Assembly: GCF_900106995.1 (NCBI RefSeq)
Contig: NZ_FNOK01000081.1
Coordinates: 1-32,887, forward strand
Direction of reading: 5' to 3'
Length of the DNA stretch: 32,887 nucleotides
Source of the DNA: Saccharopolyspora shandongensis
GTDB lineage: Bacteria; Actinomycetota; Actinomycetes; Mycobacteriales; Pseudonocardiaceae
The notes below the pieces were generated by a model. The model worked only from the letters and a program-made list of their open reading frames with translations. It was not told the origin of the DNA and made no database searches. Positions 1 to 7,791 of this stretch are shown here, piece by piece. Numbering within the stretch: the first letter of the stretch is position 1; the number at the start of each line of letters is the position of its first letter. A program made the translations under genes and the position numbers.

Positions 1-108
1 CGACTCCGCACCCGCTACGAACGACGAGCCGACATCCATCTCGGACTCCTCCAACTCGGATGCGTCCTGATCTGCTACCGCCAACTACCAACGTCCTGGG
101 CGCGGTAG
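1..108 (+). pseudogene. IS5-family transposase, C-terminal end (runs off left edge)
   Basis: Frame 1 is open from the window edge to a TAG at 106-108. It encodes about 35 residues including RYERRADIHLGLLQLGCVLI, the typical C-terminal end of IS5-group DDE transposases (final helix after the catalytic Glu). The rest lies outside the window, so I cannot say whether the gene is intact. Its stop codon lies inside the remains of a minus-strand FAA-hydrolase gene, so this is the edge of an inserted element. Confidence 0.8.
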
Positions 109-365
109 TTGTGCCCGCAGCACACGATCTTCCGGGCAGTGGTGACCACGGGCGCGTGGTCGGACTGCTCCAAGGGAACCACCTGGGCCCTGGGCGAGGG
201 CCACTCAAGCTCCTGGCGCGCTTGCTGGAGGCCATCCCGGGACCGCAGCAGTTCACCCACATCAGCGTGCGGCAGCACCATCCAGCCTTCCCGGCTCAGC
301 ACCGCCGCCGCGGTCGTTCGGTCACCCGTCGTGCCACTGGGCAGACGAAGAGTCGAGAGCCGCAT
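75..365 (-). pseudogene. Fumarylacetoacetate-hydrolase-family protein, 5' fragment cut by an IS
   Basis: The minus-strand reading begins at ATG 365, preceded by a GGAG Shine-Dalgarno sequence. It gives about 90 residues of an FAA-hydrolase N-terminal region: MRLSTLRLPSG at the start, then KIVCCGHNYRA just before homology is lost. That last motif normally opens the FAH catalytic domain (consensus like K-I-x-C-x-G-x-N-Y-x-x-H). The remaining 200 or so residues, with the metal-binding acidic residues, are replaced by IS5-type sequence, so the product should be inactive. It is divergent from the Rid-family gene at 478, which suggests an original catabolic gene pair. Confidence 0.75.
82..111. repeat. 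8-bp inverted repeat at the IS5 / FAA-hydrolase junction
   Basis: CAACTACC at 82-89 and GGTAGTTG at 104-111 are perfect inverted repeats with a 14-nt spacer. The right arm lies in the conserved HNYRA stretch of the broken hydrolase and the left arm in the transposase 3' end. It may be part of the terminal structure of the element or a chance match; I cannot fix the exact IS boundary. Confidence 0.4.
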
Positions 366-477
366 GGTCAGCTTCTCCGCTCGAACTTGGCTGGATATGT
401 CGTTTGTTTTACGATCGTCACGGAATCACGTTAACCAACTTCGGGCAAACTGCAAAGCCCGGGAGACGAGAAGATTC

Positions 478-891
478 ATGACACCGGCAGCGAGCACCCC
501 CGTGCAGCACGTCAACCCGCCCGAGCTGGCCCGCCCCTCGGGCTTCACCCACGCCGTCGGCTTCGCCGACACGGTTCACGTGTCCGGCCAGACCGCGATG
601 GACGCCACGGGGAAGATCGTCGACGGCGACATCGTCGACCAGTTCCGGCAGGCGCTGGGGAACATGCTGACCTCGCTACGGGCAGCCGGCGGAGAGCCGG
701 CCGACCTGCTCTCAGTGCGCATCTACCTGCTGGACATCCCCGGGTACCAGGCCCGCGGCAAGGAAATCGGACAGGTCTGGCGCGAACTGGCAGGCGAGAC
801 CTACCCCGCCATGACGGGCGTCGGGGTGACGGCGTTGTGGCAGCCGGAGGCGTTGATCGAGATCGAGGGAGTCGCCGCGCTCCGTCGCTGA
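478..891 (+). CDS. Rid-family (YjgF/YER057c/UK114) protein, non-canonical
   Basis: The 137-aa product from ATG 478 has the Rid fold signature across its whole length: HVSGQTAMDATGKIVDGDI, then DQFRQALGNMLTSLRAAGG, then a C-terminal IEIEGVA strand. Canonical RidA deaminates reactive enamine/imine intermediates and needs an Arg in a P-A-R-S-type motif. Here the equivalent stretch reads YPAMTGVGVTAL, so that Arg is Met and true RidA activity is doubtful; it better fits one of the other Rid subfamilies. A GGGAG sequence at 461-465 lies upstream. A strong stem-loop follows at 910-946. Neighbours are broken FAH-family and PaaX-family genes, consistent with a former aromatic or amino-acid catabolic locus. 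Confidence 0.88.
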   Translation: MTPAASTPVQHVNPPELARPSGFTHAVGFADTVHVSGQTAMDATGKIVDGDIVDQFRQALGNMLTSLRAAGGEPADLLSVRIYLLDIPGYQARGKEIGQVWRELAGETYPAMTGVGVTALWQPEALIEIEGVAALRR

Positions 892-909
892 CGACGCGAT
901 GCCGTCATC

Positions 910-946
910 GGCGTGGCCCCGGGCATCGCGCCACCGGGGCCACGCC
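910..946. terminator. Strong stem-loop after the Rid-family gene
   Basis: GGCGTGGCCCCGG (910-922) pairs perfectly with CCGGGGCCACGCC (934-946) around an 11-nt loop. It starts 18 nt after the stop of the Rid gene and lies just past the end of the convergent PaaX relic. It has no U-tract, which is common in actinomycetes; it would work for both strands. Confidence 0.7.
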
Positions 947-953
947 GAAACGG

Positions 954-1199
954 TCAGCCGGCTGGCGTCTCCAGCACGGCGTTCACGTACTCGCGCGCCG
1001 CGCCGTCCAACCGCTCCCGCAGTGCCGCGAACAGCTTCTCCGCCTCGACGCCTTACCACTCCGCCGTAAGGGCATCGAGCGGCAGGCCCGGGTCCAGGTA
1101 GGGCAAGCGCCGCCAGATCGTGACGACGCGGACGAAATTTCGGAAAACCTCCACCGGCTGCCCTCCGTCATTTCGCCAGCGGCGCAGAACCGGCCGCTC
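954..1199 (-). pseudogene. PaaX-family regulator, degraded C-terminal fragment
   Basis: Read on the minus strand, this stretch gives a PaaX C-terminal domain: FRNFVRVVTIWRRLPYLDPG, then LPLDALTAEW, an in-frame TAA at 1055-1053, then GVEAEKLFAALRERLDGAAR and a TGA at 956-954. Family members read through as LPAxWPG, so the TAA falls at a normally conserved position. Another stop at 1202-1200 ends homology upstream and the N-terminal winged helix is missing. PaaX proteins repress phenylacetate or related catabolic genes when no acyl-CoA ligand is present; this copy cannot make a full protein. Confidence 0.7.
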
Positions 1200-1528
1200 T
1201 CAGACGATGACATCAACTTGCGCGTGAGGCCCACGAGGCACGTGCACACCGGTGGACGCTCGCGTGGTCACGGAGAGCACCGGTGCAATCGAAAACCCGT
1301 CCGGTGCAAAGAACATTCATGAATCCTCGATGCTCTTGTCGTCACGAGCGACCGGCAGGTTCGGCTACTTCGCCTGCATCGCGGTCGCCGGCCGGTGCCA
1401 CGTCGAGTCGCTCGGCACCTCGCAGCAAGTGGTGGGGGCCGACCCGCGCTTTCGCGGATCATGCGCGCCCCGAACGCAACGCCCGCCGCAGGCTCGATCC
1501 CGGCGGCGGGCGTCGATCACGCGGCGAG
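1200..1528. other. 329-bp stretch without a recognisable gene
   Basis: Open frames here are short and lack a plausible start or recognisable motif on either strand. It lies between two gene relics and is probably decayed coding sequence. A perfect 10-bp palindrome ATTCATGAAT occurs near 1314; I assign it no function. Confidence 0.5.
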
Positions 1529-2000
1529 CTACCCTCGCGCGGTACCGGTGCACGGGGTCGTCGGTTCGAGCATGGCGGACACATCGATGACGTCGAGATC
1601 GTCGCTGACGTGGATCGGCCCGGCGAAATCGTTGGCGGCCGCAGCCGCGAACTCCCGCTCGCTCACGCTGCCGTCGTCGGGGTAGAGGTGGTTCATGACG
1701 AGCGCACGGACTCCCGCGATGGTGGCGAACTCGCCAACACCCATGACACGGCCACCGGTGTCCGGCCAGTCGTAGCCGATCAACGGGGTGTGCGCGGTGG
1801 GGGCCTGCACGCGCATGGTGTCCTCGAAGGTCGTTCCGCGATACATCGCCAGCACGGCATCGAGAGACCACCCAGCGGATCACCGCCCGGCGCGTTGCGG
1901 TCCGCCCGGTCTGGGCCGAACACCTGGACCTGCTGGTTGTCGTAGTCCCAACTGGCGAAGTTGGAGTTGAAGAACGGGAAGTAGCCGGGCCGCGGTGGGC
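1529..2000 (-). pseudogene. Probable MBL-fold metallohydrolase, frameshifted fragment
   Basis: Two minus-strand frames together give one recognisable C-terminal region. The upstream part (about 2000-1890) reads YFPFFNSNFASWDYDNQQVQ. After a frame change near 1865-1890 it continues as LAMYRGTTFEDTMR and then ATIAGVRALVMNHLYPDDGS and AGPIHVSDDLDVIDV. The VxxLVxxHLxPxDD pattern followed by a strand with V-x-x-D-L is typical of the C-terminal part of metallo-beta-lactamase-fold hydrolases. The N-terminal HxHxDH metal motif is absent, so the gene is truncated as well as frameshifted. The family call is tentative. Confidence 0.5.
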
Positions 2001-2136
2001 TGCCGCACCTCAGGCAGCCCTGCCCTTGCCGATAACCTCATCCGCCCTGGTCCGAGGCGGTGTCCGGGTAGGTCGACCATAGTCGCTCGAGCGGACGCTT
2101 TCGCCGTTGTCGAGCACCACGGCATGGTGATCGACT

Positions 2137-2345
2137 GTGCTGCTGCGACTGGCCTACCTGGGCCTAACGAATGCGTTCGCCATGTTGCGCCTGCTGCCAA
2201 TGAGCGACCGAGACAAGGACATCGAGATCCTCGCCTTGCGCCATCAGATCACGGTGCTAAAGCATCAACTCGGTCACGAGAGGGTGCGGTTCACCCCAGC
2301 TGATCGAGCCTTCATAGCGGCACTACTGCACCCGCTGCCACGGAA
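2137..2345 (+). pseudogene. Integrase-core transposase, truncated first copy (5' end only)
   Basis: About 70 codons from 2137 match the N-terminus of the copy starting at 2474 almost residue for residue: LRLAYLGLTNAFAMLRLLPM, then SDRDKDIEILALRHQITVLK and RVRFTPADRAFIAALLHPLP. Homology ends near 2345. The two copies differ at many positions, so this is an older related element rather than a recent tandem duplication, perhaps truncated when the second element landed next to it. Confidence 0.75.
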
Positions 2346-2397
2346 CGTTGCCCTGATCGAAAACTCATCCGCGCAGGTGAAAGCTGGTATACCGGGT

Positions 2398-2418
2398 GTC
2401 GCGGATGTTGTCCGCGAC
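2398..2418. repeat. 8-bp stem-loop upstream of the second transposase copy
   Basis: GTCGCGGA (2398-2405) and TCCGCGAC (2411-2418) form a perfect stem with a 5-nt loop, about 55 bp before the second transposase start. Its place in the leader fits a structure limiting read-through transcription into the transposase, but this is inference. Confidence 0.4.
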
Positions 2419-2473
2419 TGTTCGTGCTGGGACCCGCGCCTGACTGGTGATCGCCGCGGCATGATGGTCGACC

Positions 2474-3572
2474 GTGCCGCTGAGACTGGCGTACCTAGGC
2501 ATGGCGAACACATTCGCCATGCTGCGCCTGCTACCGATGAGTGACCGGGACACGAACGTGGAGATCCTGGCCCTGCGCCATCAGATTGCGGTGCTGGAAC
2601 GCCAACTCGGCAAGAACAAGGTGCGGTTCACTCCGAGCGATCGAGCGTTCCTGGCCGCACTGCTGCACCGGCTGCCGCTGGAGGTGTTGCATCGGCTTCG
2701 GCTGCTGGTGCGTCCGGACACGGTGCTGCGCTCACCACCGCGACCTGGTCCGCACGCCGTCACGCGACCATCTCCAAACCGAAGCGCCCAGGACGACCGC
2801 GCACCATCCGCTCCATCCGAGCTTTGGTGCTGCGCCTGGGCAAGGAGAACCCCAGCTGGGGATATCGCCGGCTCCACGGGGGAACTACTCGTCCCGGGAG
2901 TGAAAGTGGCCGCCTCCACCATCGGGGAAATCTTGCAGGCCGCCGGTGTCGACCCGGCACCCGGACGGAACTCCAGCACATGGGCGGACTTCCTGCGCTC
3001 CCAGGCCCATGCCTTGCTGGCGTGCGACTTCTTCGAGACGGTCACCTTATCCGGGGCGCGAATGTACGTGCTGGTGATGATCGAGCACGCCAGTCGCCGG
3101 ATCCGGATCCTGGGCGCCACCACCCACCCAACCGCATCGTGGGTAGCGCAAGCCGCGAAGAACCTCGTGATGGATCTGGAGGACGCTGGTAGCCGGGCGG
3201 GTTCCTGGTCCGGGATCGGGACGGGAAGTTCCCCGCCCTGTTCGATACCGTCCTCTCGGATACCGGGATCGAGGTCGTGCTCAGCGGCGTCCAGATGCCG
3301 GAAATGAACTCAATCATGGAAAGGTGGGGCAAACCTGCCGCCGCGAACTCCTAGACCGCACACTGATCTGGAACCAGCGGCACCTTCTCCATGCCCTGCG
3401 CGAGTTCGAACAGTTCTACAACTCCCACCGGCCCCACCAGGGCATCGCAAACACCCGCCCATAACGTCCCTTGCCCGTGCCGGTCACCGATCCAGAACAG
3501 CTCGATCCCCTCAACATACATCGACACGATCGGCTCGGTGGCATCCTTCACGAGTACCAGCACGCAGCATGA
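2474..3572 (+). pseudogene. Integrase-core (IS3/IS481-like) transposase, multiply frameshifted
   Basis: This is a full-length but dead transposase. The N-terminal HTH region (LRLAYLGMANTFAMLRLLPM) is followed by frame changes near 2730, 2860 and 3190. Catalytic-core pieces include ENPSWGYRRLHG, TWADFLRSQAHALLACDFFE (first catalytic Asp), RIRILGATTHPTASWVAQAA and VRDRDGKFPALFD (second Asp). Another shift at about 3333 precedes RRELLDRTLIWNQRHLLHAL and REFEQFYNSHRPHQGI. A TAA follows, then PLNIHRHDRLGGILHEYQHA up to TGA 3570-3572, the family's usual end. At least four frame breaks and a stop mean no functional product. Confidence 0.85.
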
Positions 3573-3574
3573 CC

Positions 3575-4144
3575 TGCGTGGACGCGGTTTTCGGCAAGGG
3601 CAGGCGCAGGATCTCGTCGCGGGCTGCTTGTAGTGATCGTTTCAGGCGTGTCGGGGAAAAACCCGCCTGGTCGGTGACCTGGCGGCGAACGAGGCGCAGC
3701 GTGCGAAGGAAGGAGAGCCGATCGGGATCGATCTCGGCGGCCAGGGCGGTGTCGTGCATCAGCGACCGCGGAGCGTGGTGTGTGAGCAGGAATCCGTAGA
3801 TCTCTTGCTCCACACCGGAAGGGTGTTGGGAACGCAGGACGAAGCCGGCCCCGCCTTGATGGGTTTTCAGTTCGTCGAGAGCAGTTTCGATCTCCCACCG
3901 CTGGGTATACAACGCCGCCAGCTCACGCGCCGGGGTCGCGGCGGGATCCAGGACGGTGGTCGCCAATCGGTAGACGGTCTCGTCGGCGCCGAGGGTGTAT
4001 TCCACAACCCGGACCGTGATCGGGTCAGCGCGCCGGTAATAGTCGCGGCCGGCCACGATCTCGGACAGATACGACCCGTCATCGAACTGATACATCTCGT
4101 CTTTCAATGAGGCGAAGAACGACTCAGCTGCGGCGTCGCGAGAT
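3575..4144 (-). pseudogene. IS4-family transposase C-terminal part fused to an IS3 OrfB scrap
   Basis: The main body reads DDGSYLSEIVAGRDYYRRAD, then VRVVEYTLGADETVYRLATT, ELAALYTQRWEIETALDELK and GFLLTHHAPRSLM. This is the C-terminal half of an IS4-type DDE transposase, with the YREK-like Y-R-W-E-x-E region. The first residues (RDAAAESFFASLKDEMY, near 4140-4095) belong to a different family: they match the C-terminal DNAxAExFFxSLKxE motif of IS3 OrfB. The downstream end is lost where the integrase-core element begins near 3575, so the open frame to 3511 has a tail that is antisense to that element. Confidence 0.75.
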
Positions 4145-4152
4145 ACAGCCAT

Positions 4153-4567
4153 CCTTCACCGGTTTTGAGGGCGGACAGGCTTCTGATCAAGCCAACCGGA
4201 GGGCCGGGCCGGCGCCGGCGAACACGGCAGGCAGGTCAAGACCAAGGCACGCCGCAACGGCCAGATCTTTGTTGAGTCATGCAGATTCACCGGCACCGAT
4301 CCTGGCAGCGGACCAGGCCGGAGCCGCTACCACCCACACTCACAGATCTTTGTGTGTAAGACGGTGATCCGACAGGCTGGGACGTCGCTGCACGGATGTC
4401 TGCACGGGGCCCGCACTCACACCAGCGTCGTCGATCTTGGTGATCGTTCCTTCTTCGCGGACAACCGACGTACAGAGGACGACACTCGATCATGGACCTC
4501 GACCTCGGTGAGCTCATCACCCCGGTTGCCTCGCCGAGTTACTTGGCATCCGCTCGCCGCCGCCCAG
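4153..4567. other. 415-bp stretch between IS relics and the CBS gene, no supported gene
   Basis: No frame gives a recognisable protein. Two copies of CAGATCTTTGT occur about 80 bp apart (near 4262 and 4341) and could mark IS debris. A short plus-strand frame starting at ATG 4492 (MDLDLGELITPVASPSYLAS) has an AGAGGA sequence upstream but ends within the opposite-strand CBS gene; I do not call it. Confidence 0.5.
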
Positions 4568-4987
4568 TCAATGAGCCACCTGCTCTGCCGCGATGACCTG
4601 CGCCAGGCTGCCGGTCTGCCGCGAGAAGATCACCATCAAATCGTCCAAGCTCACAACGCCCTTGAGCATGCCCTCAGTGTCAACGACCGGCATTCGGCGG
4701 CATTCGGCGGAGGCCATCCGCTGCGCGGCGTCGAAGAGATCTGCGTCCTCAGAAAGGGAAGCAACGTCGCTCGTCATCACTTCACGAACAGGAGAGCTTG
4801 GCGCGAGTTCCCTCGCGATACCGCGGATCACGATGTCACGATCAGTGACGATGCCGACGACCTTGTTGGCGTCATCGACGACGATGAGACTCCCGACGCC
4901 GTGGCTATCCATCTGCGAGGCTGCTTCTGCCAGCGAAATCTCCGGTCGGCAGCTCACCGGCGCACTCAAAAACTCCTGCAAGCTCAT
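4568..4987 (-). CDS. Two-CBS-domain protein (HRP1/Rv2626c-like)
   Basis: A 139-aa protein from ATG 4987, with GGGAG six bases upstream. It is essentially one CBS pair: the first domain spans about residues 10-65 (AASQMDSHGVGSLIVVDDAN, VVGIVTDRDIVIRGIA) and the second about 72-130 (AQRMASAECRRMPVVDTEGM, GVVSLDDLM). The G-x-x-T/S-D-x-D motif expected for adenosyl-ligand binding is present as VTDRDI in the first and degenerate as VSLDDL in the second. Stand-alone CBS pairs of this size include hypoxic response protein 1 of M. tuberculosis, a DosR-regulon member; that link is by family and context. Intact although IS relics lie on both sides. Confidence 0.88.
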   Translation of the reverse strand: MSLQEFLSAPVSCRPEISLAEAASQMDSHGVGSLIVVDDANKVVGIVTDRDIVIRGIARELAPSSPVREVMTSDVASLSEDADLFDAAQRMASAECRRMPVVDTEGMLKGVVSLDDLMVIFSRQTGSLAQVIAAEQVAH

Positions 4988-5149
4988 GGGAGTCTCCCTT
5001 CAACTACTACGGAAAGCCGACCACACACCAGCGTCTGGAGCTAGAGGCGAAGGACTCCCGAGAAAGTCGGTGCACCTCGCCAGGCAACCCCAGCTGGTGA
5101 TGGGCTCGCGGTGGCGCGATGCCTGGCCAGGTCCCTGCTGGGCTCGGTC

Positions 5150-5433
5150 GCAGGTTTCGGATGTACTCCAGTAGTCCCACTCCATGGTCGGGCAGTTCGT
5201 GGACTGCGGCGTGGCGTTGCCGGGTGCGCTTCTCGCGTGTGCTTGTCGTGCGAGGTGGCCCGGTGTGCCAGCAGCGGATGTGGGCGATCACGGTCTTTTC
5301 GCCCGCCGCGCCCCGCAGCCCTCCGCGTAGGTCGCCGACCCGTCGCGGCGCACCATCCGCACATCAGAGTGTTCACGCAGCCAGGCCTCGACGGTTGTGG
5401 CCTTGCGGTCCGGCAGCGGTTCCCCGCAGCTCA
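5150..5433 (-). pseudogene. ISL3-family transposase, internal fragment
   Basis: Minus-strand reading from 5433 gives PLPDRKATTVEAWLREHSDV then RMVRRDGSATYAEG, the D-R-T/D-G-S-x-x-Y-A core of ISL3 transposases. Near 5305 the frame changes and it continues as KTVIAHIRCW, TREKRTRQRHAAVHELPDHG and VGLLEYIR, which in intact ISL3 proteins lies further on, after the VxxSDRWHL segment. That segment is missing, so there is an internal deletion. The fragment starts at the stop codon of the patatin gene and fades out near 5150. Confidence 0.75.
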
Positions 5434-6666
5434 TCCCGTCAGCTCGGGGAGCGGGCCGATCTGCCAGGGGTCGTTGTTCGTGGGGCGGGTGAGCCAGTGC
5501 TGTGCGTCGTGTTGGCCCATGGCTATGAGTTCGTCGAGGTATTGAGCGTCGAAGAACAGGTAGCTGAGGAGCTGGCCGTGGGCGGGGCTGTCGCCGCCGA
5601 GGAACTGGCTGAACAAGCGTTGGCGGACCGAGCGCAGGTTGAGTTTGCGGCTGCTGGAGTGGAAGACCTCCAGGGCGTGTTCTCCGATGGCGCCGCGCCG
5701 GTCCGGGGCGATGAAGATGTAGGGAACTCGGCGGTACGGGGGTTTGCCGCGGGCGCGGCGGTACTGCTGCGCTGCGGCTGCGCCTTCGGGGTCGCTGTAG
5801 AAGAGGTTGATGTTGCCGAGGGTGATGATGTCTTCGGCCAGCGGATCGACGAGGGCGCCCTCGAGAACGTGCAGTGCTCCATCGGCGAGGTCCGGCGGGC
5901 TCCCCTCGTGCCGACCCGGTTCATCCGATGACGGAATGATCGCGTCGGTTCCGACGACCACGATGCGATCGGCCCCGAGGTCCAACGCCGGTTTGATGGG
6001 GGTGTTCAGCCGGGTTCCACCGTCGACGTACCAACCGTGCGCCTCGGCCGGGAACTCGATGCGGACTGGTGGGAACAGCACGGGCAGTGCGGCGGAGGCC
6101 CGCAGGTGCACGTGATCGATTGTCGTGGGCACGTAGTCGAGGATGTGGGAGCGGTGCAGCACGGGCTGCACCGCGCTCTCAACGAACACGACCGTGCGGC
6201 CACTGCGTACGGCGGTGGCGACGACGGCCATAGCATCGACGCTGCGCTGGGTGATGTGGTGATGCAACGATGAGAGGTCGATCCACTCCTGCACGCGCTG
6301 TTCGAGCGGAGCCGGATCCAGCAGGCTGGAGAACTGGAAACCCGGCAAGGACAGTGTTTCGCCCACATAGCGCATTGCGGCCAGAAGCAGGTGTTGGTGC
6401 AGCGGGCGCATGATGTGTCCGCTGCCGACATGGCGCCAGTTCTCCAGCAAGCCCGCGGCGGCTTCCTCGGCGCTGTGCTCGTGGGCCGCGGCTAGGTAGG
6501 CGGCATTCATCGCGCCCACGCTCGTTCCTACGAAAAGGGATGGTCGCTGGCCGCGACGGTCGAGCTCGGGCACGAGTACGGACAGCGCGCCCGCCTCGTA
6601 AGCGCCACGCGCGCCACCGCCGGCCAGAACCAGCGCAATCCGCTCGCCGTCCACCGCGCTCATCAT
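5431..6666 (-). CDS. Patatin-like phospholipase (411 aa)
   Basis: A patatin-fold serine hydrolase acting on lipid acyl esters. All catalytic elements are visible: oxyanion loop GGGARG at residues 16-21, nucleophile elbow G-T-S-V-G with Ser49, and the dyad Asp in D-G-G at residue 215. A long C-terminal part (about 217-411) continues after the patatin core, with no motif I recognise. No signal peptide is seen. I start at the double ATG 6666/6663 because homology begins at once; the frame stays open to 7068 only as antisense of the neighbour. It is divergent from a second patatin at 6806, with 139 bp between. The stop abuts an ISL3 relic. Confidence 0.88.
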   Translation of the reverse strand: MMSAVDGERIALVLAGGGARGAYEAGALSVLVPELDRRGQRPSLFVGTSVGAMNAAYLAAAHEHSAEEAAAGLLENWRHVGSGHIMRPLHQHLLLAAMRYVGETLSLPGFQFSSLLDPAPLEQRVQEWIDLSSLHHHITQRSVDAMAVVATAVRSGRTVVFVESAVQPVLHRSHILDYVPTTIDHVHLRASAALPVLFPPVRIEFPAEAHGWYVDGGTRLNTPIKPALDLGADRIVVVGTDAIIPSSDEPGRHEGSPPDLADGALHVLEGALVDPLAEDIITLGNINLFYSDPEGAAAAQQYRRARGKPPYRRVPYIFIAPDRRGAIGEHALEVFHSSSRKLNLRSVRQRLFSQFLGGDSPAHGQLLSYLFFDAQYLDELIAMGQHDAQHWLTRPTNNDPWQIGPLPELTG

Positions 6667-6752
6667 CGCACCGATCCCGCAGTGCCGGTGCCGTTCGAGC
6701 TCGTCAGCGGATACCCCTTCAGGTAGTTGGTGGGCGGTCGGTGGGCAGCGGT

Positions 6753-6790
6753 CGTTGCCTGATCGCAGCATCGTTGAGCGTCGGGCAACG
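6753..6790. promoter_or_regulatory. Inverted repeat between the divergent patatin genes
   Basis: CGTTGCC (6753-6759) and GGCAACG (6784-6790) are inverted and lie just before the ribosome binding site of the plus-strand patatin. They could be an operator or a leader hairpin. Only position and symmetry support this. Confidence 0.3.
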
Positions 6791-6805
6791 CGGGAGGGCA
6801 CCGGG

Positions 6806-7762
6806 ATGCGGCAAGTCGATCTTGTGCTTGAGGGTGGCGGGGTCAAGGGGTTCGGCACGGTGGGCGCCGTCATCCGGCTGCTGGAGCGCGGGTACGCGTT
6901 CCAGCGGATCGCCGGCACCTCGGTCGGGGCGATGGTGGCCGCGCTGGCGGCCGCGGGCGCCGACGCCAGGCAGATCCGCGCCGCTCTGGGGCGGCTCGAA
7001 CTGTCCCGGGTACCCGATCGAACGCCGCCACACCTGCCGTTGATCAGTGAGGGACTCGGGTTGCTCACGCGCAGCGCCGCGTACGAGGGCGACTACGTCC
7101 GGGACTGGCTGGACCGGGAGCTGCGCGCCCTCGGGGTGGTGACGTTCGGCGATCTCCGTCGCGAACCCGACGGCGACGACGACAACCTGCACAGCGATCA
7201 GCACTACAAACTCGTCGTGCTGGCAACCGATGTCACGCACGGCCGGCTGCTGCGGCTGCCGTGGGACTACCACCTCTACCACCGCGATCCCGACGAGCAG
7301 TCCGTGGCCGACGCAGTGCGGATGTCGATGTCCATCCCCCTGTACTTCCAGCCGCGGCGGCTCACCGACCGGACCACCGGAGACACTTCGGTCATCGTGG
7401 ATGGCGCGGTCCTGTCGAACTTCGCCGTCGAGATCTTCGACCGCACGGACGGCCAGGAGCGGCGCTGGCCCACCTACGGCGTCCGCATCTTGCCCGACCT
7501 ACCGGCCGGCATCGACAAGGTCTTCCCCACGCTCGGATTGCCGCTGCCGCCGCCCTTCGAACTGCTCAAGAAGGTGCTCGTCACCGCCTTCGTAGGACAC
7601 GACCAGACCCACCTGAACCTCCCCGAGGTGCGGAAGCGCACGATCGCCATCGACACCTCGAACGTGGAGATCACCGACTTCGACGCGAACGCCGAAACGG
7701 TGCAGGAGTTGATCCGACACGGCCAGGAAGCCGTCGACACCTTCCTCGCCGACCACGAATGA
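6806..7762 (+). CDS. Patatin-like phospholipase (318 aa)
   Basis: The start ATG 6806 is preceded by GGGAGGG at 6792-6798. The protein carries GGGVKG at residues 10-15, the G-T-S-V-G elbow with Ser39 and the D-G-A dyad with Asp199, so the lipase dyad is complete. The MSMSIPLYFQPR segment (173-184) is the usual patatin lid region. It belongs to a different patatin subgroup from its divergent partner, as the two align mainly at motifs. The pair may release fatty acids from membrane lipid or storage wax/triacylglycerol; the neighbouring WS/DGAT relic makes the latter attractive, but this is inference. Confidence 0.88.
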   Translation: MRQVDLVLEGGGVKGFGTVGAVIRLLERGYAFQRIAGTSVGAMVAALAAAGADARQIRAALGRLELSRVPDRTPPHLPLISEGLGLLTRSAAYEGDYVRDWLDRELRALGVVTFGDLRREPDGDDDNLHSDQHYKLVVLATDVTHGRLLRLPWDYHLYHRDPDEQSVADAVRMSMSIPLYFQPRRLTDRTTGDTSVIVDGAVLSNFAVEIFDRTDGQERRWPTYGVRILPDLPAGIDKVFPTLGLPLPPPFELLKKVLVTAFVGHDQTHLNLPEVRKRTIAIDTSNVEITDFDANAETVQELIRHGQEAVDTFLADHE

Positions 7763-7791
7763 GTCCGAGTCGAACAGCTTCGCGAACGTCC

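Noticed and set aside
4492..4596. 35-codon plus-strand ORF starting MDLDLGELITP with an upstream AGAGGA
   Set aside because: No family match and it ends inside the opposite-strand CBS gene; too little support.
6667..7068. N-terminal extension of the minus-strand patatin (frame open to 7068)
   Set aside because: The extra residues are Ser/Pro/Arg-rich antisense of the other patatin gene; family homology begins at MSAVDG, next to ATG 6666/6663.
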